Positions 1 through 6,692 are shown, numbered from the stretch's first letter. The stretch: 8,377 bases of DNA from Planctomycetota bacterium (GCA_029573975.1 JAKQBU010000360.1:1-8377), one strand, 5' to 3'. Made by a program: numbers and translations. The notes: generated by a model not told the origin, from the sequence alone.

Positions 1-1
1 T

Positions 2-178
2 GCTAAGACGGTGCCGACGGCCTTCCAGATGAAACAAAATCTGGCGGTGCTGGACTACACCCACTACGGGCCGCGGGCGGAGATGGACAAGGCACAGGCG
101 AAATGTCCGCGGGCCATGATGGTTTATGTGGGCAAGAATACCCAGCCGGCCGAGGTTCCGGCCGCGAACGCCGGCTAA
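2..178 (+). CDS. C-terminal end of an unidentified protein (5' truncated)
   Basis: This is the only frame open across the left edge; the other two plus-strand frames hit stops within the first 30 bases or so. It gives 58 codons ending in TAA at 176-178. The visible tail is soluble-looking, with one cysteine (in AKCPRAMMVY) and an alanine/proline-rich end (QPAEVPAANAG). I see no transmembrane segment and no motif that I recognise, so I do not assign a function. The gene is separated from purC by 110 bases, so it is probably the last gene of a preceding unit rather than part of the purC operon. Coding status is supported by the open frame and by codon use like that of its neighbours. Confidence 0.6.
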   Translation, partial: AKTVPTAFQMKQNLAVLDYTHYGPRAEMDKAQAKCPRAMMVYVGKNTQPAEVPAANAG

Positions 179-288
179 CCGACGGTTCACTGGAAAATCG
201 AAAAGTAAAACAAAATGGAAGATTCGGCAAGGTGCCGAAGCGATTCTTGGTAGAAAACCAAAATTCATTGACTGGATGAGGTGATGTT
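179..288 (+). other. Leader between the upstream gene and purC, with two small hairpins
   Basis: This 110-base gap is visibly A-rich compared with the flanking genes. It contains two adjacent perfect inverted repeats. The first is TTCGGCA (223-229) with TGCCGAA (233-239), a 7-bp stem with a 3-base loop. The second is TTGGT (247-251) with ACCAA (257-261), a 5-bp stem with a 5-base loop. Neither is followed by a run of T, so a standard intrinsic terminator is not supported. They could mark the 3' end of the upstream message or a structured purC leader. I could not find a convincing -35/-10 pair here. Confidence 0.3.
278..283 (+). promoter_or_regulatory. Ribosome binding site of purC, deciding its GTG start
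   Basis: GAGGTG sits five bases before the GTG at 289. The nearby ATG at 284 is in a different frame, so the Shine-Dalgarno match and the conserved start of the protein support GTG 289 as the initiator. Confidence 0.7.
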
Positions 289-1188
289 GTGGCAGGTAAA
301 AAGGCAATAGTACAGACGGAGATACCCGGGCAGAAGCCGGTACGAGGCAAGGTGCGTGATATTTATGATCTGGGCGATAAGCTGCTGCTGGTGGCGACGG
401 ACCGGATCAGCGCGTTTGATGTGATTATGGCCAACGGCATCCCGGATAAGGGAGTGATTCTCACGCAGATTTCCCTGTTCTGGCTGGAGTGGCTGGGCGG
501 TTCGGTGGCCAATCATCTAATCAGCACGAAGGTGAAAGATTTCGGCAAACCTTTCTCGGATCATGCCGGTCAGTTGGAAGGCCGGAGTATGCTGGTGAAA
601 AAGGCGAAGGTCTTGCCGGTCGAATGCGTGGTGCGGGGTTATCTGGCCGGTTCCGGCTGGAAGGAATATCAGGAGACCCAGACAGTGTGCGGCCATAAAC
701 TGCCGTCCGGTCTGCAACAGTGCAGCAAGCTGAGCCGGCCGATTTTTACCCCGGCGACCAAGGCGGAACTGGGTGAACATGACGAAAATATTGACTTTGC
801 CCGGGCGGCGGGAATTCTCGGCGAGAAGGCGGCCCGCTATGTACAGGACAAGAGCATCGAGATTTATGTCAAGGCGGCGGATTATGCTGCCGGCCGCGGA
901 ATTATTCTGGCCGATACCAAATTTGAATGGGGCTATGATGGGGATTCGATTATTTTAATCGACGAAGTTTTAACGCCGGATTCCTCGCGTTTCTGGCCGG
1001 CCGACAAATACCAGGCGGGCCGCGACCAGGAAAGTTACGATAAGCAGTTTGTACGGAATTATCTGGAGAGCATTCACTTTGCCAAGCGTCCGCCCGGTCC
1101 GGTGCTGCCGGACGAGGTGGTGGCCGGCACGCGGCAACGGTATATGGATGCCTACGAACGGCTGAGCGGCCGGAAGTTGAAAACCTGA
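289..1188 (+). CDS. purC: Phosphoribosylaminoimidazole-succinocarboxamide synthase (SAICAR synthetase)
   Basis: The enzyme joins CAIR and aspartate, using ATP, to make SAICAR in de novo purine synthesis in the cytoplasm. The 299-residue product carries the family motifs in order: GKVRDIYD (20-27, nucleotide-binding start), TDRISAFDV (37-45), the signature VECVVRGYLAGSGWKEY (111-127), FTPATKAELGEHDENI (153-168), LADTKFEWG (207-215) and DEVLTPDSSRFW (225-236). It is the longer form of the enzyme, near 300 residues as in yeast Ade1, rather than the roughly 240-residue E. coli form. Translation starts at GTG 289 behind a good ribosome site. It is complete and in frame. It heads a tightly spaced run of genes; the next start is only 29 bases downstream. 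The assignment is secure. Regulation is not evident: the leader shows no recognisable purine riboswitch core. Confidence 0.97.
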   Translation: MAGKKAIVQTEIPGQKPVRGKVRDIYDLGDKLLLVATDRISAFDVIMANGIPDKGVILTQISLFWLEWLGGSVANHLISTKVKDFGKPFSDHAGQLEGRSMLVKKAKVLPVECVVRGYLAGSGWKEYQETQTVCGHKLPSGLQQCSKLSRPIFTPATKAELGEHDENIDFARAAGILGEKAARYVQDKSIEIYVKAADYAAGRGIILADTKFEWGYDGDSIILIDEVLTPDSSRFWPADKYQAGRDQESYDKQFVRNYLESIHFAKRPPGPVLPDEVVAGTRQRYMDAYERLSGRKLKT

Positions 1189-1217
1189 GCAGGCAAACCG
1201 GCGGGAATGATAATCGC

Positions 1218-2435
1218 ATGACCATAGTCAGTATAAAGAAAAATAAAATACGGTTGCTGGGACTGATTTGTCTCTGGGCTTTGATCGGAGCCGGCTGCGA
1301 TAGTTTTCGCATCCGTTCGGGTTATTCAATCCAGTATTATTATACCCAGACCGAAGACGGCCTGACGCTGTGCCTGCGCCGCTATGAGCCGGAAACTCTG
1401 GATGCCAATAAGAATCCGGTTATTCTCTGCCACGGGCTGGGCTATAATCTGCTGTTCTGGGATTTGGCCGATAAGGTGTCTCTGCCGGCCTATCTGGCCC
1501 GGAACGGCTACGATGTCTGGTCCTTGTCCCTGCGCGGGGCAGCGCCGAGCAGCCAGCCCCTGGCCAGTTCGCTGCGCAAGCTGGGGCGGTTCAATCTGGA
1601 GCCGGAAGTTTTCAAAACGATGCAGAATCGGGTAGCGGATGTGAAGATGACCGACTGGTCGGTGGATGATCATATTCGTTATGATGTTCCCGCCGCCCTG
1701 CGTTATGTACGGGAGCAAACCGGCAGCGAAAAGGTGCACTGGATCGGCCATTCGATGGGCGGTATGATTATGTTTGCCTGGTTGGGGCAGGGGGGTACCG
1801 AAGCGGCCGCTCCCATCAAGAGTTTTGTGGCGGTGGCGGTCCCGATGGCGGTTTTTCATCCCCTGAGCGAGCCGTTCAATTTTCTGCTGGATACCCAGCC
1901 GGCCCTGCAAATTGGCTCGAAGATTGTCGGCAGCAGCGCCCCGGCCACCGCGGGGTTTATTTTCGGGGATATGAATACGGAGATTGATAAACTCTTTTAC
2001 AACGGCAAAAATGTGGGAGAGGATGTGATTCGCAGCCTGTTCCGGCTGGCCCAGGAGGAGATTTCCCCCGGCCAACTGGCTCAGCTTCTGGATATGGTCC
2101 GCAACGAACGGTTTTGTTCGCTGGATAAAACCGTCGATTATACCGCCCGGTTATCCTCGGTGGTAACTCCGACCTGTTTTATGGTGGGAACGGTGGATAA
2201 CATGGCGACCGTCGGTGCCGTGCAATATGCCTATCGGGAAATCGCCGGTGAAACCAAACGGTTTGAATTGTTCGGGCGGGTCAACGGCCATAAGAAGGAT
2301 TATGGCCATAATGATATCATCATCGGGCAAAACGCACGGAATGAAGTCTATCCCGCGATTCTGGAGTGGCTGAATCCCTTTTCGGTGGATGTCGATGATA
2401 CCCGGCTGCCTTTGCAGCCGAAGGAAATAAAATAA
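1218..2435 (+). CDS. Lipoprotein alpha/beta-hydrolase (lipase/esterase-like)
   Basis: This 405-residue protein is a predicted serine hydrolase anchored outside the cytoplasm. The N-terminus has basic residues (KKNKIR, 7-12), a hydrophobic stretch (13-23) and a lipobox-like IGAGC ending at Cys27, followed by Asp28. The alpha/beta-hydrolase fold is shown by an oxyanion-hole motif CHGLGYN (71-77), the segment GYDVWSLSLRG (97-107) reminiscent of the acid-lipase and PHA-synthase-like branches, the nucleophile elbow GHSMGG (177-182, Ser179), a likely acid Asp327 in MVGTVDN, and a likely catalytic His364 in DYGHND. The substrate cannot be told from sequence. The start ATG 1218 has only a weak upstream purine stretch but is needed to keep the signal peptide. 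The stop is five bases before the next gene, indicating co-transcription. The lipobox has Gly rather than Leu at -3, so lipidation is likely but not certain. Confidence 0.87.
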   Translation: MTIVSIKKNKIRLLGLICLWALIGAGCDSFRIRSGYSIQYYYTQTEDGLTLCLRRYEPETLDANKNPVILCHGLGYNLLFWDLADKVSLPAYLARNGYDVWSLSLRGAAPSSQPLASSLRKLGRFNLEPEVFKTMQNRVADVKMTDWSVDDHIRYDVPAALRYVREQTGSEKVHWIGHSMGGMIMFAWLGQGGTEAAAPIKSFVAVAVPMAVFHPLSEPFNFLLDTQPALQIGSKIVGSSAPATAGFIFGDMNTEIDKLFYNGKNVGEDVIRSLFRLAQEEISPGQLAQLLDMVRNERFCSLDKTVDYTARLSSVVTPTCFMVGTVDNMATVGAVQYAYREIAGETKRFELFGRVNGHKKDYGHNDIIIGQNARNEVYPAILEWLNPFSVDVDDTRLPLQPKEIK

Positions 2436-2440
2436 ATTCT

Positions 2441-2785
2441 ATGGCGGATGTGAACACAACCATCGAACAGATGAAAGAGCAAGTCCGGGTGTTTGCCCGG
2501 CAGCGGGACTGGCAGCGGTTTCATTCCCCTAAGAATCTGGCGATGGGGATTGCCATTGAAGCGGCGGAGTTGATGGAGCATTTTCAGTGGATTGACGAGG
2601 CGGCCTCGCGGGCGATCAAGGAGGATCCTCAGCAAATCACCCGGGTCCGGGATGAATTGGCGGATGTGCTCAGCTATGTCCTGAATCTGGCCTGTGTGCT
2701 GGAAGTGGACCTGAGTGAGGCGTTTTTTGCGAAAATGAAACGAAATGAGATAAAATATCCGGAGGAATCATACCGCGGAAAATAG
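2441..2785 (+). CDS. MazG-like nucleotide pyrophosphohydrolase (dCTPase/RS21-C6-like)
   Basis: This 114-residue protein belongs to the all-alpha NTP pyrophosphohydrolase superfamily, whose members hydrolyse (d)NTPs to the monophosphate and pyrophosphate, often as house-cleaning enzymes. The metal-binding pattern is present: EAAE (40-43, Glu40 and Glu43) in EAAELMEHFQW and ELAD (72-75, Glu72 and Asp75) in DELADVLSYVLNLA. The QRDWQRFHSPKNL stretch (21-33) and the C-terminal KMKRNEIKYPEE (98-109) match the single-domain RS21-C6/DCTPP1-like type rather than the double-domain MazG of E. coli. It starts five bases after the hydrolase gene. The nearest purine-rich site (AAGGA, 2421-2425) is rather far upstream, so translation is probably coupled to the preceding gene. 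Which nucleotide it prefers is unknown. Confidence 0.9.
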   Translation: MADVNTTIEQMKEQVRVFARQRDWQRFHSPKNLAMGIAIEAAELMEHFQWIDEAASRAIKEDPQQITRVRDELADVLSYVLNLACVLEVDLSEAFFAKMKRNEIKYPEESYRGK

Positions 2786-2822
2786 TAACTGGAATAATTT
2801 ACACACAGTGTTTTTTCAGGAT

Positions 2823-2829
2823 AGAAGGA
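2823..2829 (+). promoter_or_regulatory. Ribosome binding site of the topoisomerase VI A gene
   Basis: AGAAGGA ends nine bases before ATG 2839. A longer in-frame start, TTG 2830, would abut the site with no spacer, so ATG 2839 is the better start. Confidence 0.65.
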
Positions 2830-2838
2830 TTGGCAAGG

Positions 2839-3933
2839 ATGGCAAAACGCAAGGAAGTGAATGTAATCGGAAAAATCGAGGACAGCGCCCGGAATGTGCA
2901 TGACAATATCATGCGGCGGCGGAAGCCGAAGATGCGGATTCCGGTGCGGAGTTTGAATAATGTGGAATACCGCTCGAACACCGGTTTTTTCGAGCTGAAG
3001 GACAGCGTCAAGGAACGGACCCTGACGGTCAATACGGTCAAGACCTTTGCCCAGACTCTCAAGATGATGGCCCTCAGCAAGGAACTGATCGTCGGCGATG
3101 ATATGGCCACCAAAAGAGAGGCGTACTACATCAGCAAAAACTGGGGCGATGCCATGTTCAAGGAGCAGCCGGAATCGGATACGGTGATGGAAGATGTCGA
3201 AGCGATGTTCGGGGTTATCCGCGAGCAGCTCCGGTTTGTGCCGGAGGAGAAGGGGGGCGATATCGCCGGGCGGCTGATCGTCGTGGACAAAGACTCCAGC
3301 GGTAAAAAACTGGAGATTGATTGCACCAAGTTTGGTTCCGGATCGTATTCGATTCCGATTGACGTGGAGCACCTGGAATTCCGCAGCAAGGCCAAATTTA
3401 TCCTGGCCATCGAAACGGCTGGCGCGTTTCAGCGGCTGCTTAAGTACGGGTATTGGGATACCGTCGGCTGCATTCTGGTAAGCATGGGGGGGGTGCCGAC
3501 CCGGGCCTGCCGGCGTTTTGTCCGCCGTCTGAGCGACGATCTGAAGATTCCGGTCTATGCCTTTGTCGATGGCGATCCGTATGGCTATTTTAATATTTAT
3601 CGTACCCTGAAAGTAGGCTCCGGCAACGCCGCCCATCTGAACGAGTTTTTCTGTGTGCCGCAGGTGAGTTTTCTGGGGGTGACGCCGCAGGATGTCAAGG
3701 AATACGATCTGCCGACCCACCCGCTCAAGGAGGTGGACATCAAGCGGGCCAAGGACGCCCTGAAAAACGATCCCTTTGTGAAACATCACAAGCCCTGGCA
3801 GGAGGCAATCAACTATATGCTCAAGGCCGGCGTCCGTGTGGAGCAGCAGGCCTTTGCCAAACACGGGCTGGATTATGTGGTGAAGGAATATCTGCCGCGG
3901 AAGCTGAAGAATGTGAAAAAGTTTCTGCCGTAG
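2839..3933 (+). CDS. top6A: DNA topoisomerase VI subunit A (Spo11-like type IIB cleavage subunit)
   Basis: Subunit A makes the transient double-strand break of type IIB topoisomerases; with the ATPase subunit B it relaxes and decatenates DNA. The product is 364 residues, the normal length for archaeal Top6A. The N-terminal winged-helix (CAP-like) part holds TKREAYY (residues 91-97). The second tyrosine, Tyr97, sits at the spacing from Arg seen in Spo11 and Top6A, so it is the likely DNA-linking residue. EQPESDTVMEDVE (109-121) matches a strongly conserved Top6A segment. The TOPRIM domain shows Glu192 in AIETAG and the DGDPYG motif (244-249, Asp244 and Asp246), which bind magnesium. The gene lies 53 bases after the MazG-like gene and 26 before the membrane protein. 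No B subunit is in the window, although A and B genes are usually adjacent in archaea. Topoisomerase VI is uncommon in bacteria. An 8-G tract lies inside the gene, but the frame is intact. Confidence 0.93.
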   Translation: MAKRKEVNVIGKIEDSARNVHDNIMRRRKPKMRIPVRSLNNVEYRSNTGFFELKDSVKERTLTVNTVKTFAQTLKMMALSKELIVGDDMATKREAYYISKNWGDAMFKEQPESDTVMEDVEAMFGVIREQLRFVPEEKGGDIAGRLIVVDKDSSGKKLEIDCTKFGSGSYSIPIDVEHLEFRSKAKFILAIETAGAFQRLLKYGYWDTVGCILVSMGGVPTRACRRFVRRLSDDLKIPVYAFVDGDPYGYFNIYRTLKVGSGNAAHLNEFFCVPQVSFLGVTPQDVKEYDLPTHPLKEVDIKRAKDALKNDPFVKHHKPWQEAINYMLKAGVRVEQQAFAKHGLDYVVKEYLPRKLKNVKKFLP

Positions 3934-3947
3934 AACAAAATAATAAA

Positions 3948-3953
3948 GGGAGG
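3948..3953 (+). promoter_or_regulatory. Ribosome binding site deciding a TTG start at 3960
   Basis: GGGAGG is a near-perfect Shine-Dalgarno site. It lies six bases before TTG 3960 but directly abuts TTG 3954, so TTG 3960 is preferred. No in-frame ATG or GTG occurs near the site. Confidence 0.7.
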
Positions 3954-3959
3954 TTGCTT

Positions 3960-5861
3960 TTGGCAAATGATAAAATAAAACAGGACGGCAAAAACCCGGG
4001 GATTCAGGAGAGCCTGTCGAGTACGGATACTGCCGTATCGCCGGCCCGGATGCCGCGATGGGCCTGGCTGGGGTGCGTACTGCTGGTGATTGTCGCCTCC
4101 CTGCATAGCGCCACCTCGCCGATCGGCGGGGGGGATACCTGGGTGGCGATGGCCTGCGGGCGGTACAGCCTGGGCAACTGGTGCGTGGATCAGCCGGGGC
4201 GAACCTGGCAGATGCGCCTGCTGGATAAGCTGGGGGTACATATCACCATGCAGGACCCCTTCAGCCCCAAGTCCAAACCCAACGGCTGGGTGAATCAGAA
4301 CTGGCTGACACATGCGATCTTTTATAAAATGCAGCAGGCATGGGGCTTTAATTCAATCGTCATCTACAAATTTATTCAGGCGGTGCTGACGGGCCTGTTT
4401 GCCTGGTGGGCGGCGCGGGCCTTGGGCGTGCATCCGGTGCTGGCGGGGGCGATGGTGGCCTTTGGGATTCTGCTCAGCCGCTCCTACATCGACCTGCGGC
4501 CCAATATCAGCTCGATTTTATTCTCGATCATGATGATTTTCATCCTGGCCCGCTGGCAGCAGGGCCGTTATAAATCCATCTTCTGGCTGATCCCGCTGAT
4601 GATTCTCTGGTCGAATGTCCACGGCGGTTTTGTCTATGCGATCATGATTATGTTGATTATGGCCGCCGGTCATCTGGTCAATAAAATCCTCGCCGGCCTC
4701 TGGGGGCATCGTTTTTTTGCCGTTTCCTGGCGGGGATATTTCTTTCTGCTGGCGGGCTTGCTGCTGGTGATAGTTATCCCCGCCGTCTTCAGTCCCTTCG
4801 GTCTGGAAAACCTGATCCATCCGCTGATTATCATTGTAAGCAAAGCGGGAAAAGAATGGCGGGAGGTAGCGGAGTGGAAGGCGATTTATGAGAAAGGTTT
4901 CGGAAATGTAGGGCCTTATTTCTGGTTTATCGGGATATTGGCAGTCACTTTTATTGTATGGTGGATTTTGTATCTTCTCAAGCCCCGGTCTCCCCAGCCG
5001 CGCGGCCGCCGCCATCGCCTGATGGCCGAATCGGTCCCCTGGCCTGCCATCGATCTGGCCCGGATCGGAGTCATTGCCATTACTCTCTTTATGTCGATCC
5101 AGTCGCGGCGGTTTGTTTTTCTGGGCGGAGTAATACTGGCCCCCTTTTTGGCCCGGATGATGCAGGAGATTGTGGAGATGATCGGCATGATGCGTCTGCA
5201 CCGCCGCCAGCCGGGAACCTTGGTGATGGTCCCTTTCTTCCCCCGGCGCTTCGGCTGGCCGCTGGCGGGCGGGACTGTGGCGGCGGCAGTTATTATCGCG
5301 ATAGTGGCTGTCCATTTCATGTGGAATAACTATTATCGGGAGGAAAGGCGAAAAACGGATATTTTCTGGTATATGGTAGGCATCGTAGATCAGCCGGTGG
5401 GGGCGATGGAGGTCTTTAATAAGCTTCAGATTCGGGGTCTGGTTTTGGGCGGCTGGACCAACGGCGGGTATATCTGTTATGGCCAGACCCCTGATCCCCA
5501 AACCGGGCGGCCTCCCTGCCAGGTGTTTATGGATGGCCGGGCACAGGCCGCCTATTCGCTGGAACACTATCAAACCTGGGGAAAGATCCAGGCCGCCGCC
5601 GGGTATATCGATGCCAAAAAGTTCGATCAGATTTTACAGCAGGAAGGCATTAATGTAGCTTTGCTGCGCCAAAGCAGTTCCAGCCGATTGATTAAGGCCC
5701 TGGAAGATTCCAAGAATTGGCTGATAGTTGCCAATATACCCACACCCCGGCAAAATAAAGACTTTGATGTAATTCTTCTGCGCAAGGATGATCCGATGCA
5801 CAAAGATGTGTTCGCCAGAATCATCCAGATGAACGCGGAAAAGAAAAAGGAAAATCCCTGA
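3960..5861 (+). CDS. Polytopic membrane protein, probable GT-C-like glycosyltransferase
   Basis: This 633-residue protein has a short polar N-terminus, about ten hydrophobic segments (roughly 34-51, 130-150, 160-174, 184-198, 207-218, 223-245, 259-278, 320-340, 368-398 and 436-455) and a C-terminal soluble part from about 460 to the end. After the first segment comes GGGDTW (56-61, with Asp59), then DPFS (99-102) and VNQNWLTH (111-118). This layout resembles GT-C enzymes, where an acidic residue in the first outer loop is catalytic. A WSNVHGGF segment (217-224) and the C-terminal NGGYICYG (501-508) and VFMDGRA (522-528) recall a widespread group of uncharacterised bacterial membrane proteins. 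The gene overlaps the following GT2 gene by one base, supporting a shared role using polyprenyl-phosphate sugars. The acceptor is unknown, and the enzymatic role is inference from topology and context; it could also be a non-enzymatic envelope protein. Confidence 0.72.
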   Translation: MANDKIKQDGKNPGIQESLSSTDTAVSPARMPRWAWLGCVLLVIVASLHSATSPIGGGDTWVAMACGRYSLGNWCVDQPGRTWQMRLLDKLGVHITMQDPFSPKSKPNGWVNQNWLTHAIFYKMQQAWGFNSIVIYKFIQAVLTGLFAWWAARALGVHPVLAGAMVAFGILLSRSYIDLRPNISSILFSIMMIFILARWQQGRYKSIFWLIPLMILWSNVHGGFVYAIMIMLIMAAGHLVNKILAGLWGHRFFAVSWRGYFFLLAGLLLVIVIPAVFSPFGLENLIHPLIIIVSKAGKEWREVAEWKAIYEKGFGNVGPYFWFIGILAVTFIVWWILYLLKPRSPQPRGRRHRLMAESVPWPAIDLARIGVIAITLFMSIQSRRFVFLGGVILAPFLARMMQEIVEMIGMMRLHRRQPGTLVMVPFFPRRFGWPLAGGTVAAAVIIAIVAVHFMWNNYYREERRKTDIFWYMVGIVDQPVGAMEVFNKLQIRGLVLGGWTNGGYICYGQTPDPQTGRPPCQVFMDGRAQAAYSLEHYQTWGKIQAAAGYIDAKKFDQILQQEGINVALLRQSSSSRLIKALEDSKNWLIVANIPTPRQNKDFDVILLRKDDPMHKDVFARIIQMNAEKKKENP

Positions 5862-6595
5862 TGGTTTTGTCCCCGCGGAGTGAAGCAGGTAGGAACACCA
5901 ATCGAGTCAGTATTTCGGTATTCTTCCCCTGCCATAATGAAGAAGCCAATGTGGAGCGGGTCACGCAGCAGGCCTTGGCGGTATTGCCAGCCATTAGCGA
6001 CGATTACGAAGTGATTATCGTCAACGACGGCAGCCAGGACCGGACGCGGGAAATCGCCGACCGGCTAGCCGGCGAAAATCCGCACATCCGGGCCGTGCAT
6101 CACGAGGTCAACCGCGGTTACGGTGGGGCATTGCAGAGCGGCTTCCGGGCGGCAACTAAAAAGCTGGTGTTTTACACCGATGGTGACGGCCAGTTTAATA
6201 TGGAGGAACTGCCGCCCCTGCTGCCCCTGATGGAGCAGTGGGATATCGTTAGCTGCTACCGGCTGGACCGCAAGGACCCCTGGATTCGCAAGCTCAACGC
6301 CTGGGCCTGGACCAGGCTGGTGAATTGGATGCTCGGCTTGAAGTTGCGCGATGTGGATTGTGCCTTTAAACTCTACAAGCGGGAAATCTTTGATCGTATC
6401 GAGATGCAAAGCCAGGGCGCCCTGATCGATGCCGAAATTCTCGCCCGTGCCCAGCGGGCCGGCTACACCATCACCCAGCGGGGCGTTCATCATTATCCGC
6501 GCCTGGCTGGCCGGCAGAGCGGGGCAAGCTGGAAAGTCATTCTGCGGGCCTTCCGGGAGCTTTTCCGGCTGCGGAGCAGTATCCTGGCAAAATAG
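5861..6595 (+). CDS. GT2 family glycosyltransferase, dolichyl-phosphate mannosyltransferase (DPM1)-like
   Basis: This 244-residue cytoplasmic GT-A enzyme probably transfers a sugar from a nucleotide donor to a polyprenyl phosphate. Visible motifs are FFPCHNEEANV (21-31, start of the nucleotide-binding fold), VIIVNDGSQDRT (51-62), NRGYGGALQSGF (84-95), the DXD-type YTDGDGQF (105-112, with Asp107 and Asp109 as likely metal and donor ligands) and RDVDCAFKLYKR (163-174), typical of the DPM1-like branch. There is no C-terminal membrane segment, unlike GtrB or some bacterial DPM1-like proteins, so this is the short soluble form. The ATG at 5861 overlaps the TGA of the preceding gene (5859-5861). 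AAGGA at 5847-5851, nine bases upstream, serves as ribosome site. The overlap implies coupled translation with the GT-C-like protein. The sugar cannot be predicted. Confidence 0.9.
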   Translation: MVLSPRSEAGRNTNRVSISVFFPCHNEEANVERVTQQALAVLPAISDDYEVIIVNDGSQDRTREIADRLAGENPHIRAVHHEVNRGYGGALQSGFRAATKKLVFYTDGDGQFNMEELPPLLPLMEQWDIVSCYRLDRKDPWIRKLNAWAWTRLVNWMLGLKLRDVDCAFKLYKREIFDRIEMQSQGALIDAEILARAQRAGYTITQRGVHHYPRLAGRQSGASWKVILRAFRELFRLRSSILAK

Positions 6596-6614
6596 CACTT
6601 CGGCGGGAATAAGA

Positions 6615-6643
6615 TTGACAAACGGTCTTTTCTGCGTGAAAAT
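6615..6643 (+). promoter_or_regulatory. Candidate sigma-70-type promoter for the ychF-like/cinA unit
   Basis: A perfect TTGACA (6615-6620) is followed, after 17 bases, by GAAAAT (6638-6643), which matches four of six positions of TATAAT. Transcription would begin near 6650, leaving a leader of about 50 bases before ATG 6700. It lies in the largest gap after purC (104 bases), which is where a new transcript would be expected. Promoter consensus in this organism is not known to me, so this is a candidate only. Confidence 0.4.
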
Positions 6644-6686
6644 CAGGATTTGTAGGAAATCAGACCGGGATGCAGCCGTTGGGGCT

Positions 6687-6692
6687 GAGGAG
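6687..6692 (+). promoter_or_regulatory. Ribosome binding site of the ychF-like gene
   Basis: GAGGAG lies seven bases before ATG 6700. This favours ATG 6700 over the in-frame ATG at 6670, which has no good site and would add ten residues ahead of the usual family start. Confidence 0.75.

Noticed and set aside
179..288. Purine riboswitch in front of purC
   Set aside because: The gap is short and shows only two simple hairpins, not a three-way junction with the conserved loop sequences.
1326..2075. Antisense open frame of about 250 codons opposite the hydrolase gene
   Set aside because: The hydrolase on the plus strand has a signal peptide and full catalytic triad; the antisense product is Gln/Gly/Arg-rich without motifs.
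2403..2420. Hairpin CGGCTGC/GCAGCCG as a terminator between the hydrolase and MazG-like genes
   Set aside because: It is inside the hydrolase coding sequence, is followed by A-rich rather than T-rich sequence, and the next gene starts 21 bases later.
2801..2816. ACAC/GTGT stem with a run of six T as a terminator before top6A
   Set aside because: The stem is only four base pairs with a three-base loop, too weak to support an intrinsic terminator.
2830..2832. TTG 2830 as start of top6A
   Set aside because: The ribosome site would directly touch this codon; ATG 2839 has a proper nine-base spacer.
2674..3966. Long antisense open frame of about 430 codons on the minus strand
   Set aside because: It lies opposite top6A, whose motifs are certain. 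Its product is a His/Pro/Arg/Leu-rich mix without recognisable domains and it has no ribosome site. It is a by-product of codon bias.
4518..5573. Antisense open frame of about 350 codons opposite the membrane protein
   Set aside because: The translation is rich in His, Pro, Gln and Asp with no domain. The plus strand has a coherent membrane topology.
6670..6672. ATG 6670 as start of the ychF-like gene
   Set aside because: There is no ribosome site in front of it, and the conserved N-terminus begins at ATG 6700, which has GAGGAG seven bases upstream.
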